Shown here: positions 1 through 7,564 of the stretch, piece by piece
How positions within the stretch are numbered: the stretch's first letter is position 1
Layout: each line of letters opens with the position of its first letter
Origin: Collinsella sp.
GTDB taxonomy: Bacteria; Actinomycetota; Coriobacteriia; Coriobacteriales; Coriobacteriaceae
Length of the DNA: 12,103 nucleotides
Direction: 5' to 3'
NCBI GenBank assembly: GCA_022720335.1
Contig: JAIHVJ010000038.1
Coordinates: 1-12,103 of the forward strand
Program-made: the position numbers and the translations under genes
Notes under the pieces: generated by a model
Told to the model about the DNA's origin: nothing
Databases searched by the model: none
Seen by the model: the letters and a program-made list of their open reading frames with translations, nothing else

Positions 1-1
1 G

Positions 2-2563
2 ACCGGCAAGCTCCACATGGGCCACGCCACCGATGACTCCATCCAGGACGCCATCATCCGTATGGCCCGCATGCGCGGCAAGTCCACGCGCTGGGTGCTC
101 GGCACCGATCACGCCGGTATCGCCACGCAGACCAAGGTCGACAAGAAGCTCAAGAGCGAGGGCATTAGCCGCCTGGAGATCGGCCGCGACAAGTTTGTCG
201 ACGCTTGCTGGGATTGGACCCACGAGTACGGCGGCATCATCGTCGAGCAGATCAAGCGCATGGGCTGCTCCGTCGACTTTGATAACGAGCGCTTTACCAT
301 GGACGAGAACTACGCGCAAGCCGTACGCAAGGTCTTTTGCGACTGGTATCACGACGGCCTGATCTACCGCGGCAAGCGCATCGTTAACTGGTGCCCCAAC
401 TGCACCACCGCCATCTCGGACGACGAGGCCGAGTACAAGGACGAGAAGGGCCACCTGTGGCACCTGCGCTACCCGCTGACCGAGCCGGTCAACGGCCAGG
501 ATTACATCGTCGTCGCCACCACGCGCCCCGAGACCATGCTCGGCGACACGGGCGTCGCCGTCTCCCCGAAGGACCCCGAGAAGGCCGCCTTTGTGGGCAG
601 GACCGTCAAGCTCCCCATCGTCGACCGCGAGATCCCCATCTTTGAGGATTGGCATGTCGACGCCAACTTTGGTTCCGGCTTTGTCAAGGTTACCCCGGCC
701 CACGACCCCAACGATTACGCCATGGGTCAGGCTCACGACCTGCCGCAGATCAATATCTTCGACGAGCACGCGGTGGTCGTCGAGGGCTACGGCGAGTTCA
801 CCGGTATGACCCGCGAGGAGTGCCGCGAGGCCGTCATCAAGTGGTTTGAGGAGCATGACCTGCTCGATCACGTCGAGGACCACGACCACTCCGTCATGCA
901 CTGCTACCGCTGCGACGCCGCGCTTGAGCCGTGGCTGTCCGAGCAGTGGTTCGTCGCCGTCGATAAGCTCAAGGGGCCGGCGCTCGACGCCGTCAACTCC
1001 GGCAAGGTCACCTTCCACCCCGCGCGCTGGACGCAGACCTACACCACCTGGATGGAGAACCTTAAGGACTGGTGCATCAGCCGCCAGCTGTGGTGGGGCC
1101 ACCGCATCCCCGTGTTCTACTGCGAGGACTGCGGCTGGGAGGACGCCCTTACCGAGGACACCGATGTGTGCCCCAGGTGCGGCGGCCATCACGTGCATCA
1201 GGACGAGAACGTACTGGACACCTGGTTCAGCTCGCAGCTGTGGACTTTCGCCACGCAGGGCTGGCCGCAAAAGCCGGAGCTGCTCGAGGGACATCACCCC
1301 ACGACGGCACTCGTCACCGCACGCGACATCATCGCGCTGTGGGTCGCCCGCATGGTCATGAGCTCGCTGTACTTCCTGGACGAGGTGCCGTTTAAGGACG
1401 TCGTCATCTACCCGACGATTCTTGCCAAGGACGGAAGCCGTATGTCCAAGTCCAAGGGCAACGGCGTTGACCCCATGGACCTCATTGGCATGTACGGCGC
1501 CGACGCCATGCGTTACAACCTGCTTACGCTGTGCACCAACAACCAGGACGTCAAGTTTGACGCGAACATCGATAAGAAGACCAAGAAGCTCATCGACAGC
1601 CCGCGTACCGACCAGGCTAAGTCGTTTGTGACCAAGATCTGGAACGCCAGCCGCTTCCTGCTTATGAACATGGAGGGCTACACGCCCGGCGAGCCCGTCG
1701 TGGAGACGCCGGCCGACGCCTGGATGTTCAGCCGCCTGGCAAAGGCCGTGAAGATGGTCACCGAGGGTATTGAGAACTATACCTTTGGCGATATGGCCCG
1801 CGGCGTGCAGCAGTTCTTCTGGAACGAGGTCTGCGACTGGTACGTCGAGGTCACCAAGGCCCGCCTGAAGGGCGAGGGCCGTCTGCAGGCCCAGCGCAAC
1901 CTGATCTTTGTGCTCGATACCTCCATTCGCCTGATGCACCCGCTCATGCCGTTCGTTACCGAGGAGATTTGGGACAACATGCCGGCGAGCGTGCTCGATC
2001 TGGACGCCGAGGGTAACGTTGATCGCGCCGATGCGCTCATGATCGCCAGGTGGCCTGAGCCCGCCGACTACGCGAAGTATGTCGATGAGCCCGCCGAGCG
2101 CGCGTTTGAGCTGTGCCGCGCCGTCGTTTCCGCCGCCCGCGCCACGCGTTCGCGTTATCGCTTGAGCCCCAAGGCCGAGCTCGACGTGGTCGTGCGCGCC
2201 GGTGCCGATGACATCGAGAAGCTCGAGAGCCTGCGCTCGACCATTGAGCCGCTGGCGAACACCGCTTCGCTGGTCATGGGTACCGATGTCGAGAAGCCGG
2301 CCGCGAGCATCGCCGTGGTCGACAGCGGCGTCGAGGTCTTTGTGGTGCTTGAGGGCAAGGTCGATCTTTCGGCTGAGAAGGCGCGCCTGGAGAAGGAGAT
2401 CGCCGCGGCCCAGAAGGAGCTCGCCGGCTGCGAGAAGACGCTTGCCAACGAGGGCTTTGTGGCCAAGGCCGCGCCCGCGGTGGTCCAGAAGAAGAGGGAC
2501 CGTGCAGCTGAGCTCAAGGAGATCCTGGCGGCGCTGACTGCTCAGGTTGCTGACTTCTCGTAG
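2..2563 (+). CDS. valS: Valine--tRNA ligase (ValRS), 5'-truncated by the window edge
   Basis: Class Ia aminoacyl-tRNA synthetase that charges tRNA-Val in the cytoplasm and hydrolyses mischarged Thr-tRNA-Val. The frame is already open at position 2 and reads TGKLHMGHA, so the HIGH motif sits at the left edge. The ATG at 17 is the Met inside that motif, not the start; roughly 40-50 residues are missing. Numbering from that Met: CPNC at 126-129, the editing-domain motif ATTRPETMLGD at 167-177, CYRC at 296-299, DWCISRQLWWGHRIP near 351, a Cys pair at 369/372 and another at 385/388 (knuckle-like, probably zinc), and RMSKSKGNGVDP (KMSKS loop) with its Met at 476. Residues 782-848 form the C-terminal coiled-coil arm typical of ValRS, so the C-terminus is complete. 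The stop is TAG at 2561. folC follows on the same strand, an order also found in Bacillus subtilis (valS-folC). Identity is essentially certain. Confidence 0.97.
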   Translation, partial: TGKLHMGHATDDSIQDAIIRMARMRGKSTRWVLGTDHAGIATQTKVDKKLKSEGISRLEIGRDKFVDACWDWTHEYGGIIVEQIKRMGCSVDFDNERFTMDENYAQAVRKVFCDWYHDGLIYRGKRIVNWCPNCTTAISDDEAEYKDEKGHLWHLRYPLTEPVNGQDYIVVATTRPETMLGDTGVAVSPKDPEKAAFVGRTVKLPIVDREIPIFEDWHVDANFGSGFVKVTPAHDPNDYAMGQAHDLPQINIFDEHAVVVEGYGEFTGMTREECREAVIKWFEEHDLLDHVEDHDHSVMHCYRCDAALEPWLSEQWFVAVDKLKGPALDAVNSGKVTFHPARWTQTYTTWMENLKDWCISRQLWWGHRIPVFYCEDCGWEDALTEDTDVCPRCGGHHVHQDENVLDTWFSSQLWTFATQGWPQKPELLEGHHPTTALVTARDIIALWVARMVMSSLYFLDEVPFKDVVIYPTILAKDGSRMSKSKGNGVDPMDLIGMYGADAMRYNLLTLCTNNQDVKFDANIDKKTKKLIDSPRTDQAKSFVTKIWNASRFLLMNMEGYTPGEPVVETPADAWMFSRLAKAVKMVTEGIENYTFGDMARGVQQFFWNEVCDWYVEVTKARLKGEGRLQAQRNLIFVLDTSIRLMHPLMPFVTEEIWDNMPASVLDLDAEGNVDRADALMIARWPEPADYAKYVDEPAERAFELCRAVVSAARATRSRYRLSPKAELDVVVRAGADDIEKLESLRSTIEPLANTASLVMGTDVEKPAASIAVVDSGVEVFVVLEGKVDLSAEKARLEKEIAAAQKELAGCEKTLANEGFVAKAAPAVVQKKRDRAAELKEILAALTAQVADFS

Positions 2564-2616
2564 GCGGTACTGGGGGACGCGGTTTGGGGCATTGCTCGCT
2601 ACTGCGGACACCTATT

Positions 2617-2638
2617 CCGCCGTTCTAACGAACGGCGG
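2617..2638. repeat. Short perfect hairpin downstream of valS
   Basis: A 9-bp perfect stem, CCGCCGTTC and GAACGGCGG, closes a TAAC tetraloop 54 bp after the valS stop. Neither strand has a T-run next to it, so it is not a classical intrinsic terminator. It may be a transcript-end stabiliser or part of the larger repeat that follows. Confidence 0.5.
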
Positions 2639-2653
2639 CTGGCTCGACGCTGC

Positions 2654-2752
2654 AAACGCCTCTGATGGCCAATCTGCCGTTCAACTTCGGGCGCATGGGC
2701 ATAAGCCCTATGCGCCCTTGTTTCACGGCACCTTGGCTCATCAGAGGCGTTT
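2654..2752. repeat. 99-nt nested palindrome between valS and folC
   Basis: Nearly the whole segment folds into one hairpin. The outer arms are AAACGCCTCTGATG (2654-2667) and CATCAGAGGCGTTT (2739-2752), a perfect 14 bp. They are followed by GCCA/TGGC after a one-base bulge, TGCCGT (2675-2680) with ACGGCA (2725-2730), a short AAC/GTT, and an apical stem GGGCGCAT-GGGC (2689-2700) with GCCC-T-ATGCGCCC (2705-2717) around an ATAA loop. That gives about 39 pairs. The apical stem is followed by TTGTTT and the outer stem ends in TTTT, so either could end valS transcription. The size and nesting exceed an ordinary terminator and fit a palindromic mobile repeat or a structured RNA. Confidence 0.7.
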
Positions 2753-2794
2753 TCGCTGACTATCCTCAACCTATACTGTTTTATTTTTCTATGA

Positions 2795-4153
2795 ATGGCG
2801 GTTCTGAAAATGCCTAAGCGTTCTGGCTTGTATACCGTTCCTTTTGAGTTTGATTTACTTTCGTTTGATGAGGCTGTGGGGCTTGCTGCTGATACGGGGC
2901 GGATTTCTGGGGATGCTGGGCCTCTGCTTGAGACGGTTGTCGATATGCTCGATGAGCTGGGACGTCCGGACGAGTATTTCGATTGCATTCAGGTCGCCGG
3001 CACCAACGGCAAGACTTCGACCACGCGTTTTTCGGCTGCCATCCTTCGCGGTGAGGGGTTAAAGACCGCGCTGTATACGTCTCCGCAGTTGGTGCGCTAT
3101 CCCGAGCGCATGGAGGTCGATGGGCGCGTTGTGAGTGATGAGGCCTTTGCTCGTGGCGTTTCTGCCGCCGTCGAGGCGGGGCATCGCGTGAATGCTCGTC
3201 GTGTGGCGGCGGGGGAGCACACCTATACCATTACCCCGTTTGACCTGCTGACGGCTGCCGCACTGGTGGTGTTTGCCGAGGCTGCAGTGGACGTTGCCGT
3301 TCTCGAGGTTGGCATGGGCGGCCGTTGGGACGCCACGAGTGCGACCGACCCCGTCGCCGTTGCCATCACCGGCATCGGGCTTGACCACACGCGCATCCTG
3401 GGCGACACGCTCGAGGCCATTGCAGGGGAGAAGGCTGCGGTCATCAAGCCCGGACGTCTGGTTGTGCTGGGCGAGGGCACGCATGAGCCGAGCGTTCAGC
3501 GCGTGATGGATGCCCGCTGCCGCGAGTGCGGTGTGGTGCCGCTGGTGGTGAACCATGCCACGACCAAGGTGCCGGAGCACGTGGGCGATACGGTTGAGTT
3601 TAGCTGCACCACGCCGCGTGCGATCTATACGTCGAGCATGGTCAAGCCGGCCTATCAGCCGCAGAATGCCGCGTGCGCGATTATGCTGTGCGAGGGCTAT
3701 CTGGGCCGCGAGCTCGACCACGATGCACTCGACGCTTCGCTTATGGGCTGCCCCACGCCGGGCCGCTTTGATGTTCTGGGAACCGATCCGCTCAAACTGA
3801 TTGACGCCTGCCATAACCCCCAGAGCTGTGAGAACTTTGTGAGCGCGCTGGACGAGATCGATCCGTGCGTGGAGAATCGCCCCACGCTGCTGTGCGCTGC
3901 GCTGGCCGACAAGGATGTGGCGGGCATCGTCGATGTGCTGATTCCGGCCTTCCCGCGCGTGGTCGTAACCCAGACCGATTCCGATCGCGCCCTGCCGGCA
4001 GAGGAACTCGCTGCCCTTGTGGACGCCGACAAGCTCACGGGCGTGTACCCCAGCGTATCCGAGGCCCTCGCGGCCTTCGATGCCGCGGGCGTGCCCTTCG
4101 TAGCCGCCGGCACCATCACCCTAGCCGGCGAAGTAGCCGGCCTGCTCCGCTAG
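2795..4153 (+). CDS. folC: Bifunctional folylpolyglutamate synthase / dihydrofolate synthase
   Basis: Mur-ligase-like ATP-dependent enzyme that adds L-glutamate to dihydropteroate and/or folates in the cytoplasm. The 452 residues are a normal family length. Visible motifs are the P-loop VAGTNGKTSTTRF with its Lys at 73, the Mg/ATP segment EVGMGGRWDAT from Glu171, GLDHTRILG near 195, PGRFDVL at 322, and the C-terminal domain motif DACHNPQSCENF starting at Asp337. The start is uncertain. ATG 2795 and the in-frame ATG 2810 both keep the fold intact, and neither has a clear Shine-Dalgarno sequence. A TATACT box at 2772-2777 would put the 5' end only about 10 nt upstream of 2795, which fits a leaderless or very short-leader message. 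The first 60 or so codons are T-ending and AT-richer than the rest. The gene lies downstream of valS on the same strand and converges on the M24 peptidase gene. Whether it has both activities cannot be read from the sequence. Confidence 0.95.
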   Translation: MAVLKMPKRSGLYTVPFEFDLLSFDEAVGLAADTGRISGDAGPLLETVVDMLDELGRPDEYFDCIQVAGTNGKTSTTRFSAAILRGEGLKTALYTSPQLVRYPERMEVDGRVVSDEAFARGVSAAVEAGHRVNARRVAAGEHTYTITPFDLLTAAALVVFAEAAVDVAVLEVGMGGRWDATSATDPVAVAITGIGLDHTRILGDTLEAIAGEKAAVIKPGRLVVLGEGTHEPSVQRVMDARCRECGVVPLVVNHATTKVPEHVGDTVEFSCTTPRAIYTSSMVKPAYQPQNAACAIMLCEGYLGRELDHDALDASLMGCPTPGRFDVLGTDPLKLIDACHNPQSCENFVSALDEIDPCVENRPTLLCAALADKDVAGIVDVLIPAFPRVVVTQTDSDRALPAEELAALVDADKLTGVYPSVSEALAAFDAAGVPFVAAGTITLAGEVAGLLR

Positions 4154-4188
4154 AGCCTTTCCGCTGGGCAGCTAGTTGGCCTGCTAAC

Positions 4189-4345
4189 CACGAAATGGGC
4201 CTATCTACTACGTTTGACCGGTCACCCCCGAACACACCGAGAATTGCAAAATAAAAACCGCAGGTAGAAGGCTTGCCAATTTTCAAAAAAAGACCCGCAT
4301 GGTCGACCCATGCGGGTTAAACGTAGTAGATAGCCCGTTTTCGTG
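4189..4345. repeat. 157-bp intergenic element with 27-nt terminal inverted repeats
   Basis: The ends 4189-4215 and 4319-4345 are inverted repeats matching at 24 of 27 positions; the inner 14, TATCTACTACGTTT, are perfect. Just inside the left end is the perfect palindrome TGACCGGTCA (4215-4224). The interior is AT-richer than the surroundings and holds a terminator hairpin at its right side. No transposase or ORF is present, so it resembles a miniature inverted-repeat element lying between the convergent folC and M24 peptidase genes. Flanking target duplications were not clear. Confidence 0.6.
4284..4317 (-). terminator. Intrinsic terminator of the minus-strand M24 peptidase gene
   Basis: ACCCGCATGG (4293-4302) and CCATGCGGGT (4308-4317) form a perfect 10-bp GC-rich stem around a 5-nt loop. 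The seven As at 4284-4290 read as a U-run immediately after the stem on the minus strand. It lies about 160 nt beyond the stop of the peptidase gene, in the right orientation to terminate it. Confidence 0.85.
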
Positions 4346-4389
4346 GCGCATCTCTAGACTGTCAAATTGGTCGACTTGGCCCCATGGCA

Positions 4390-4454
4390 GTTGCGGTGAA
4401 ATAGTTCCTGGATTATGCCTTTATGGGCCAACCTGGGAACTATTCCACCGCAAC
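4390..4454. repeat. Palindromic repeat, family GTTGCGGTGAAATA, copy 1
   Basis: Arms 4390-4408 (GTTGCGGTGAAATAGTTCC) and 4436-4454 form a 19-bp stem with one mismatch and a 27-nt loop. It ends about 25 nt past the stop of the M24 peptidase gene. The outer 14 nt match a second hairpin at 5682-5745 on the other side of that gene, while the inner stem differs but still pairs. There is no T-run, so it is unlikely to be a terminator on its own. Confidence 0.75.
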
Positions 4455-4479
4455 TTATTGAGGGGCTATTGGGTAAGGG

Positions 4480-5568
4480 CTAGTCGAGGCGGACCGGATC
4501 GTGGGGGTAGGCGTTGAGGATCTCGACGCCGGACTCGGTGACCAGGGCCAGGTCCTCGATGCGGACACCGGTGTGGCCGGGGAGGTAGATGCCCGGCTCG
4601 ATGGAGAACGTCATGCCCGGCTCTACGACCTGTTCGTTGACAAGCGAAACGTCACCTGGCTCGTGGTCCTGCAGACCGATCGAGTGGCCCAGGCGATGCG
4701 TGAAGTACTTGCCGTAGCCAGCGTCCTCAATCACGTCGCGCGCGGCACGGTCCAGGTCACACATGCGCACGCCCGGGGCGATGAGCGCCTCGGCGGCCTC
4801 GTTGGCGCGGCGCACGATGTCGTAGATGTGTGCCGTCTCCTCGTCCGGCTCGCCCCAAAAGAATGTGCGCGTCATGTCCGAGCAGTAGTTGCGGTGGCGT
4901 CCGCCAATGTCGAACAGAACCACGTCGCCGCGCTTGAGTACGGTGTCGTCGGGCTCGTGATGCGGGTCTCCTGCGTTGGCGCCAAAGCTCACGATGGGCG
5001 GAAAGCTAAAGCCCTCGCAGTCGTGTTTGCGGTACAGGCCGAGCATCTGGTCGGCAATCTCGCGCTCCGTCATGCCCTCGTGAACGAGCTTGATGGCGTC
5101 GGCCATCACGGCGTCGTTGGCGGCCGAGGACACGCGCATGAGCTCCTGCTCTGCGGCGTCCTTGTGGGTGCGTGCGGCGGTGACGGCAAAGTCGCCCAGG
5201 AAGAAATCGCTCGCGGCATGGCGCTCCATAAGCGGCATCAAAAAGCCGGAGCGCATGACGGTGTCGATACCGAGCGGTTTGGTCGGGTCGATCTCACTCG
5301 CGATGGCGTCGGCCACGACATCGGTGTCGGTGTGGTAGGCAACGCGGGCATTGTCATACTCGGGCAGCTGATGCAGCGCGTTGACCAAGATTACGGGCTC
5401 GCTACCGCGTACGAGCAGTACGCCGCAAAAACGCTCGAACATATCGGCATAAAAGCCGGTCAGGTAATAAATCGACCACGGGTCGTTTACGAGCAGCTGC
5501 GCGCCGGGGTGCTGAGCCTCGAGCGCATCGAGCACGCGCGCCACACGCTGGTCATCGACATGTGCCAT
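4480..5568 (-). CDS. M24-family metallopeptidase (Xaa-Pro aminopeptidase/dipeptidase-like)
   Basis: Cytosolic pita-bread metallopeptidase, probably cleaving an N-terminal residue before proline or acting on X-Pro dipeptides. The start is ATG 5568 (MAHVDDQ), because AAAGGA lies 7 nt upstream; the longer frame from 5607 lacks this support. At 362 residues it has the common two-domain length: a creatinase-type N-terminal domain at about 1-130 and the catalytic domain at about 135-355. All five metal ligands are visible: Asp220 (LFDIGG), Asp231 (CSDMTRTF), His295 (HRLGHSIGLQ), Glu324 (FSIEPG) and Glu338 (VRIEDLALV). The His203-His204 pair supplies the usual substrate-binding histidine. No signal peptide is seen. 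It stands alone, 226 nt downstream of the redox operon, with its own terminator and related hairpins on both sides. Sequence alone does not separate PepP from PepQ, so no symbol is given. Confidence 0.92.
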   Translation of the reverse strand: MAHVDDQRVARVLDALEAQHPGAQLLVNDPWSIYYLTGFYADMFERFCGVLLVRGSEPVILVNALHQLPEYDNARVAYHTDTDVVADAIASEIDPTKPLGIDTVMRSGFLMPLMERHAASDFFLGDFAVTAARTHKDAAEQELMRVSSAANDAVMADAIKLVHEGMTEREIADQMLGLYRKHDCEGFSFPPIVSFGANAGDPHHEPDDTVLKRGDVVLFDIGGRHRNYCSDMTRTFFWGEPDEETAHIYDIVRRANEAAEALIAPGVRMCDLDRAARDVIEDAGYGKYFTHRLGHSIGLQDHEPGDVSLVNEQVVEPGMTFSIEPGIYLPGHTGVRIEDLALVTESGVEILNAYPHDPVRLD

Positions 5569-5616
5569 ACATCGTCCTTTCGCTAGGTAGCCACCATGGT
5601 ATCCCAAGCCCGGCAG

Positions 5617-5658
5617 TTGGGGACGTTCCTTTTATGCCGGCACTTTGGGACATTCCTT
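5617..5658. repeat. Imperfect direct repeats around a TGCCGGCA palindrome
   Basis: TTGGGGACGTTCCTT (5617-5631) and TTTGGGACATTCCTT (5644-5658) match at 13 of 15 positions and flank the perfect palindrome TGCCGGCA (5635-5642). The block lies 49 nt upstream of the peptidase start and may overlap its promoter. A partial echo, GGGGGACG, occurs just after valS near 2571. The arrangement resembles a repetitive extragenic element, but no copy number can be given from one window. Confidence 0.45.
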
Positions 5659-5681
5659 AGTACTCCAGCGCGCCCTCATAA

Positions 5682-5745
5682 GTTGCGGTGAAATACGGAC
5701 TGTTTAGCGGCCTGAAGCCATAAAACAGTCCGTATTTCACCGCAA
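5682..5745. repeat. Palindromic repeat, family GTTGCGGTGAAATA, copy 2
   Basis: Arms 5683-5705 and 5723-5745 form a 23-bp perfect stem around a 17-nt loop with a possible inner GGC/GCC pairing. The outer arm shares GTTGCGGTGAAATA with the hairpin at 4390-4454, whereas the inner stem is CGGACTG/CAGTCCG instead of GTTCC/GGAAC. It lies between the stop of the DUF1667 gene and the start of the M24 peptidase gene. The lack of a T-run argues against simple termination. Confidence 0.8.
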
Positions 5746-5793
5746 TTGAGGAGGGGCGGGGTGGATGGCGGGGTAGCTAAAAGAGTCTCGTCC

Positions 5794-6204
5794 CTAATTA
5801 GCTACTTGGGCTGGGTCGATGTCCATGCTGGCGATTAGGTTGATGTTGGTGTCTAGGAGGTTCTCTAGCACGACGTCGCCCATACGGATGGGGGCGTCGA
5901 CGACTAGGCCGCGGATGAGGTCCATGGCGTGGGCGTGGAGTGCCAGCGGGATGGCTTCGGCCGTGCGCACGGGGAGCATCCCACCGTCGCCGCCGGAGAC
6001 GGCCACGGTCGTCGTGAGCACGCGCATGGGGCAGGTGAGCTCCTGATGTGCGAACTTATCACCTCGCGGGCATCTGTTGCCTGTCACGGAGCGAACAGCT
6101 GCTACGGTACCGTTGGCATCGCGCTCTACCTCTACGGTCAGGAGGCACTCGGATGGGCAGGTGGTGCAGTTGAACCGCAGCGTTTCGGTCGCATTCGTGC
6201 TCAT
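5794..6204 (-). CDS. DUF1667 small cysteine-motif protein of the redox operon
   Basis: A 136-residue protein resembling the DUF1667 family, which is typically encoded beside GlpA-type dehydrogenases and FAD oxidoreductases in anaerobes. Near the N-terminus it has C13-x2-C16-x3-C20 and then C45 in GNRCPRG. This spacing is like the [4Fe-4S] site at the start of molybdopterin oxidoreductases, so an Fe-S cluster is a reasonable inference but unproven. The segment RVLTTTVAVSGG followed by LPVRT is also family-typical. No signal peptide or membrane helix is seen. The start ATG 6204 has a GGAGG formed by the last codons of the upstream gene, and only 3 nt separate them, so translation is probably coupled. 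The likely role is an electron-transfer or assembly subunit of the same enzyme. It is the last gene of the operon. Confidence 0.85.
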   Translation of the reverse strand: MSTNATETLRFNCTTCPSECLLTVEVERDANGTVAAVRSVTGNRCPRGDKFAHQELTCPMRVLTTTVAVSGGDGGMLPVRTAEAIPLALHAHAMDLIRGLVVDAPIRMGDVVLENLLDTNINLIASMDIDPAQVAN

Positions 6205-6207
6205 GAG

Positions 6208-7563
6208 CTATGCCTCCTCAACGGGATCGACAGATAGGACAATCTCGCTGGCACCCAGGTCGAGTGCGCGTTGAATCACCTTTGCCGGCAGCGGGAAGCT
6301 TTCCATGACGCTCGGTTTAAACGGGCGGACCTTGCCGGCGAACAGTTCCTCGTCGACTGACAGAATACGCACGCGGGCGGCGTCGACCGGTCGGCGCACG
6401 CGGAAGTTGAGTTTGGTGAGTGCCACGGCCGTAATGCGTCCCGGCAGCGCATATCCCGCGATGCCGGCAGGGGAGACCGTGAGCTCGCAGCCCGTGCCCG
6501 CAACGCTCGCCCCGTCGTCACCGTCTAACGCCCACGCCGCCGCAGCCTCACCGGCGCGCTCGGACTCGGTCGTTACGTTGTCGGCCAGGTCGTGCACGTG
6601 CAGCACGTTGCCGCAGGCAAAGATACCCGGCACGCCCGTCTGCAGGCTCTGGTCCACCACGGCGCCGCGCGTGCGCGGGTCAAGCTCCACGCCTGCGGCA
6701 ACCGAAAGCTCGTTCTCGGGAATCAGACCCACCGAAAGCAGCAGCGTGTCGCACGGAATAATGCGCTCGGTCCCCGGAATGGGCGCCAGGTGCTCGTCGA
6801 CCTGGCTTACCTCGACGGCTTCCACGCGGTCGTGACCGATCACACGCGTGACGGTGGTGGACAGGTGTAGCGGAATTCCAAAGTCCTCCAGGCAGTTCTT
6901 GACGTTGCGGCGCAGGCCGTTGGGGTACGGCATGAGCTCGTACACGCCCTCGACCGAAATCCCCTCGAGCGTGCAGCGGCGCGCCATAATCAGCCCGATA
7001 TCGCCCGAGCCCAAAATGACGGCTCGCGAGCCGGGTTTGAGGTTTTCGATATTGATGTATCGCTGCGCTAGGCCGGCCGTAAACACGCCGGCGGGACGGC
7101 TGCCGGGGATCTTGATCTCGCTGCGCGTGCGCTCACGGCAACCCATGGCAAGGACGACCGCGCGCCCGGTGAGCTGCATCATGCCGGCAGGGCTCATGAG
7201 CGTGACGGTATGGACCGCGGTATCTTCCGTAGGATCGCCTGAATCAATCCCAATCACCATGCTATTCAGGAACAGCGTAATGTCGGTTGCGTGCACCTGG
7301 TCGATAAAGCGCTGCGCGTACTCGGGACCGGTGAGTTCCTGTTTAAAGTGCGACAGACCAAAGCCGGGGTGGATGCATTGGCGCAGGATGCCGCCCAGGT
7401 GCTGCTCACGCTCCACGATGGCCACGCGCGCTCCGGCCTTATGAGCGGCCAGCGCGGCCGCCATGCCGGCAGGTCCGCCGCCGATAACGACCACGTCGAA
7501 CGCCTGCGTTTGTACGGCTTCTACGACGCCGCAATCAATCGCGCTCGATTTGAATTCCGTCAT
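6208..7563 (-). CDS. FAD/NAD(P)-dependent oxidoreductase, middle gene of the redox operon
   Basis: A 451-residue pyridine-nucleotide-disulfide-type flavoprotein. The FAD-binding fingerprint is VVVIGGGPAGMAAA (glycines 28-33), with VEREQHLGG following. A second Rossmann motif, ILGSGDIGLIMARR (glycines 185-190), should bind NAD(P). GGILRQCIHPGFG, with Cys63, and VVLAMGCRERTR, with Cys142, are characteristic of the oxidoreductases that accompany GlpA-like proteins. IFACGNVLHVHDLADNV near 320 closes the FAD site. No classical CxxxxC redox disulfide is visible. ATG 7563 follows the upstream stop after a single base (TAG-A-ATG), with a GGGGG-rich ribosome site inside the upstream gene. It probably links electrons from the GlpA-like subunit to NAD(P) or another carrier. 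The in vivo acceptor and substrate are not visible in the sequence. Confidence 0.9.
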   Translation of the reverse strand: MTEFKSSAIDCGVVEAVQTQAFDVVVIGGGPAGMAAALAAHKAGARVAIVEREQHLGGILRQCIHPGFGLSHFKQELTGPEYAQRFIDQVHATDITLFLNSMVIGIDSGDPTEDTAVHTVTLMSPAGMMQLTGRAVVLAMGCRERTRSEIKIPGSRPAGVFTAGLAQRYINIENLKPGSRAVILGSGDIGLIMARRCTLEGISVEGVYELMPYPNGLRRNVKNCLEDFGIPLHLSTTVTRVIGHDRVEAVEVSQVDEHLAPIPGTERIIPCDTLLLSVGLIPENELSVAAGVELDPRTRGAVVDQSLQTGVPGIFACGNVLHVHDLADNVTTESERAGEAAAAWALDGDDGASVAGTGCELTVSPAGIAGYALPGRITAVALTKLNFRVRRPVDAARVRILSVDEELFAGKVRPFKPSVMESFPLPAKVIQRALDLGASEIVLSVDPVEEA

Positions 7564-7564
7564 T

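Noticed and set aside
2617..2638. Intrinsic terminator of valS
   Set aside because: The stem is good, but neither side carries a T-run. The larger hairpin that follows is a better candidate.
3059..3814. 251-codon minus-strand open frame within folC
   Set aside because: It is antisense to conserved FolC motifs and has no ribosome site or recognisable domain.
4501..5586. 361-codon open frame on the plus strand
   Set aside because: It lies antisense to the M24 peptidase gene, whose metal ligands are all present. The plus-strand translation shows no recognisable domain.
5773..5805. GTAGCTAA/TTAGCTAC inverted repeat across the DUF1667 stop
   Set aside because: It is an 8-bp AT-rich stem with a 17-nt loop and no T-run after it; it could easily be chance.
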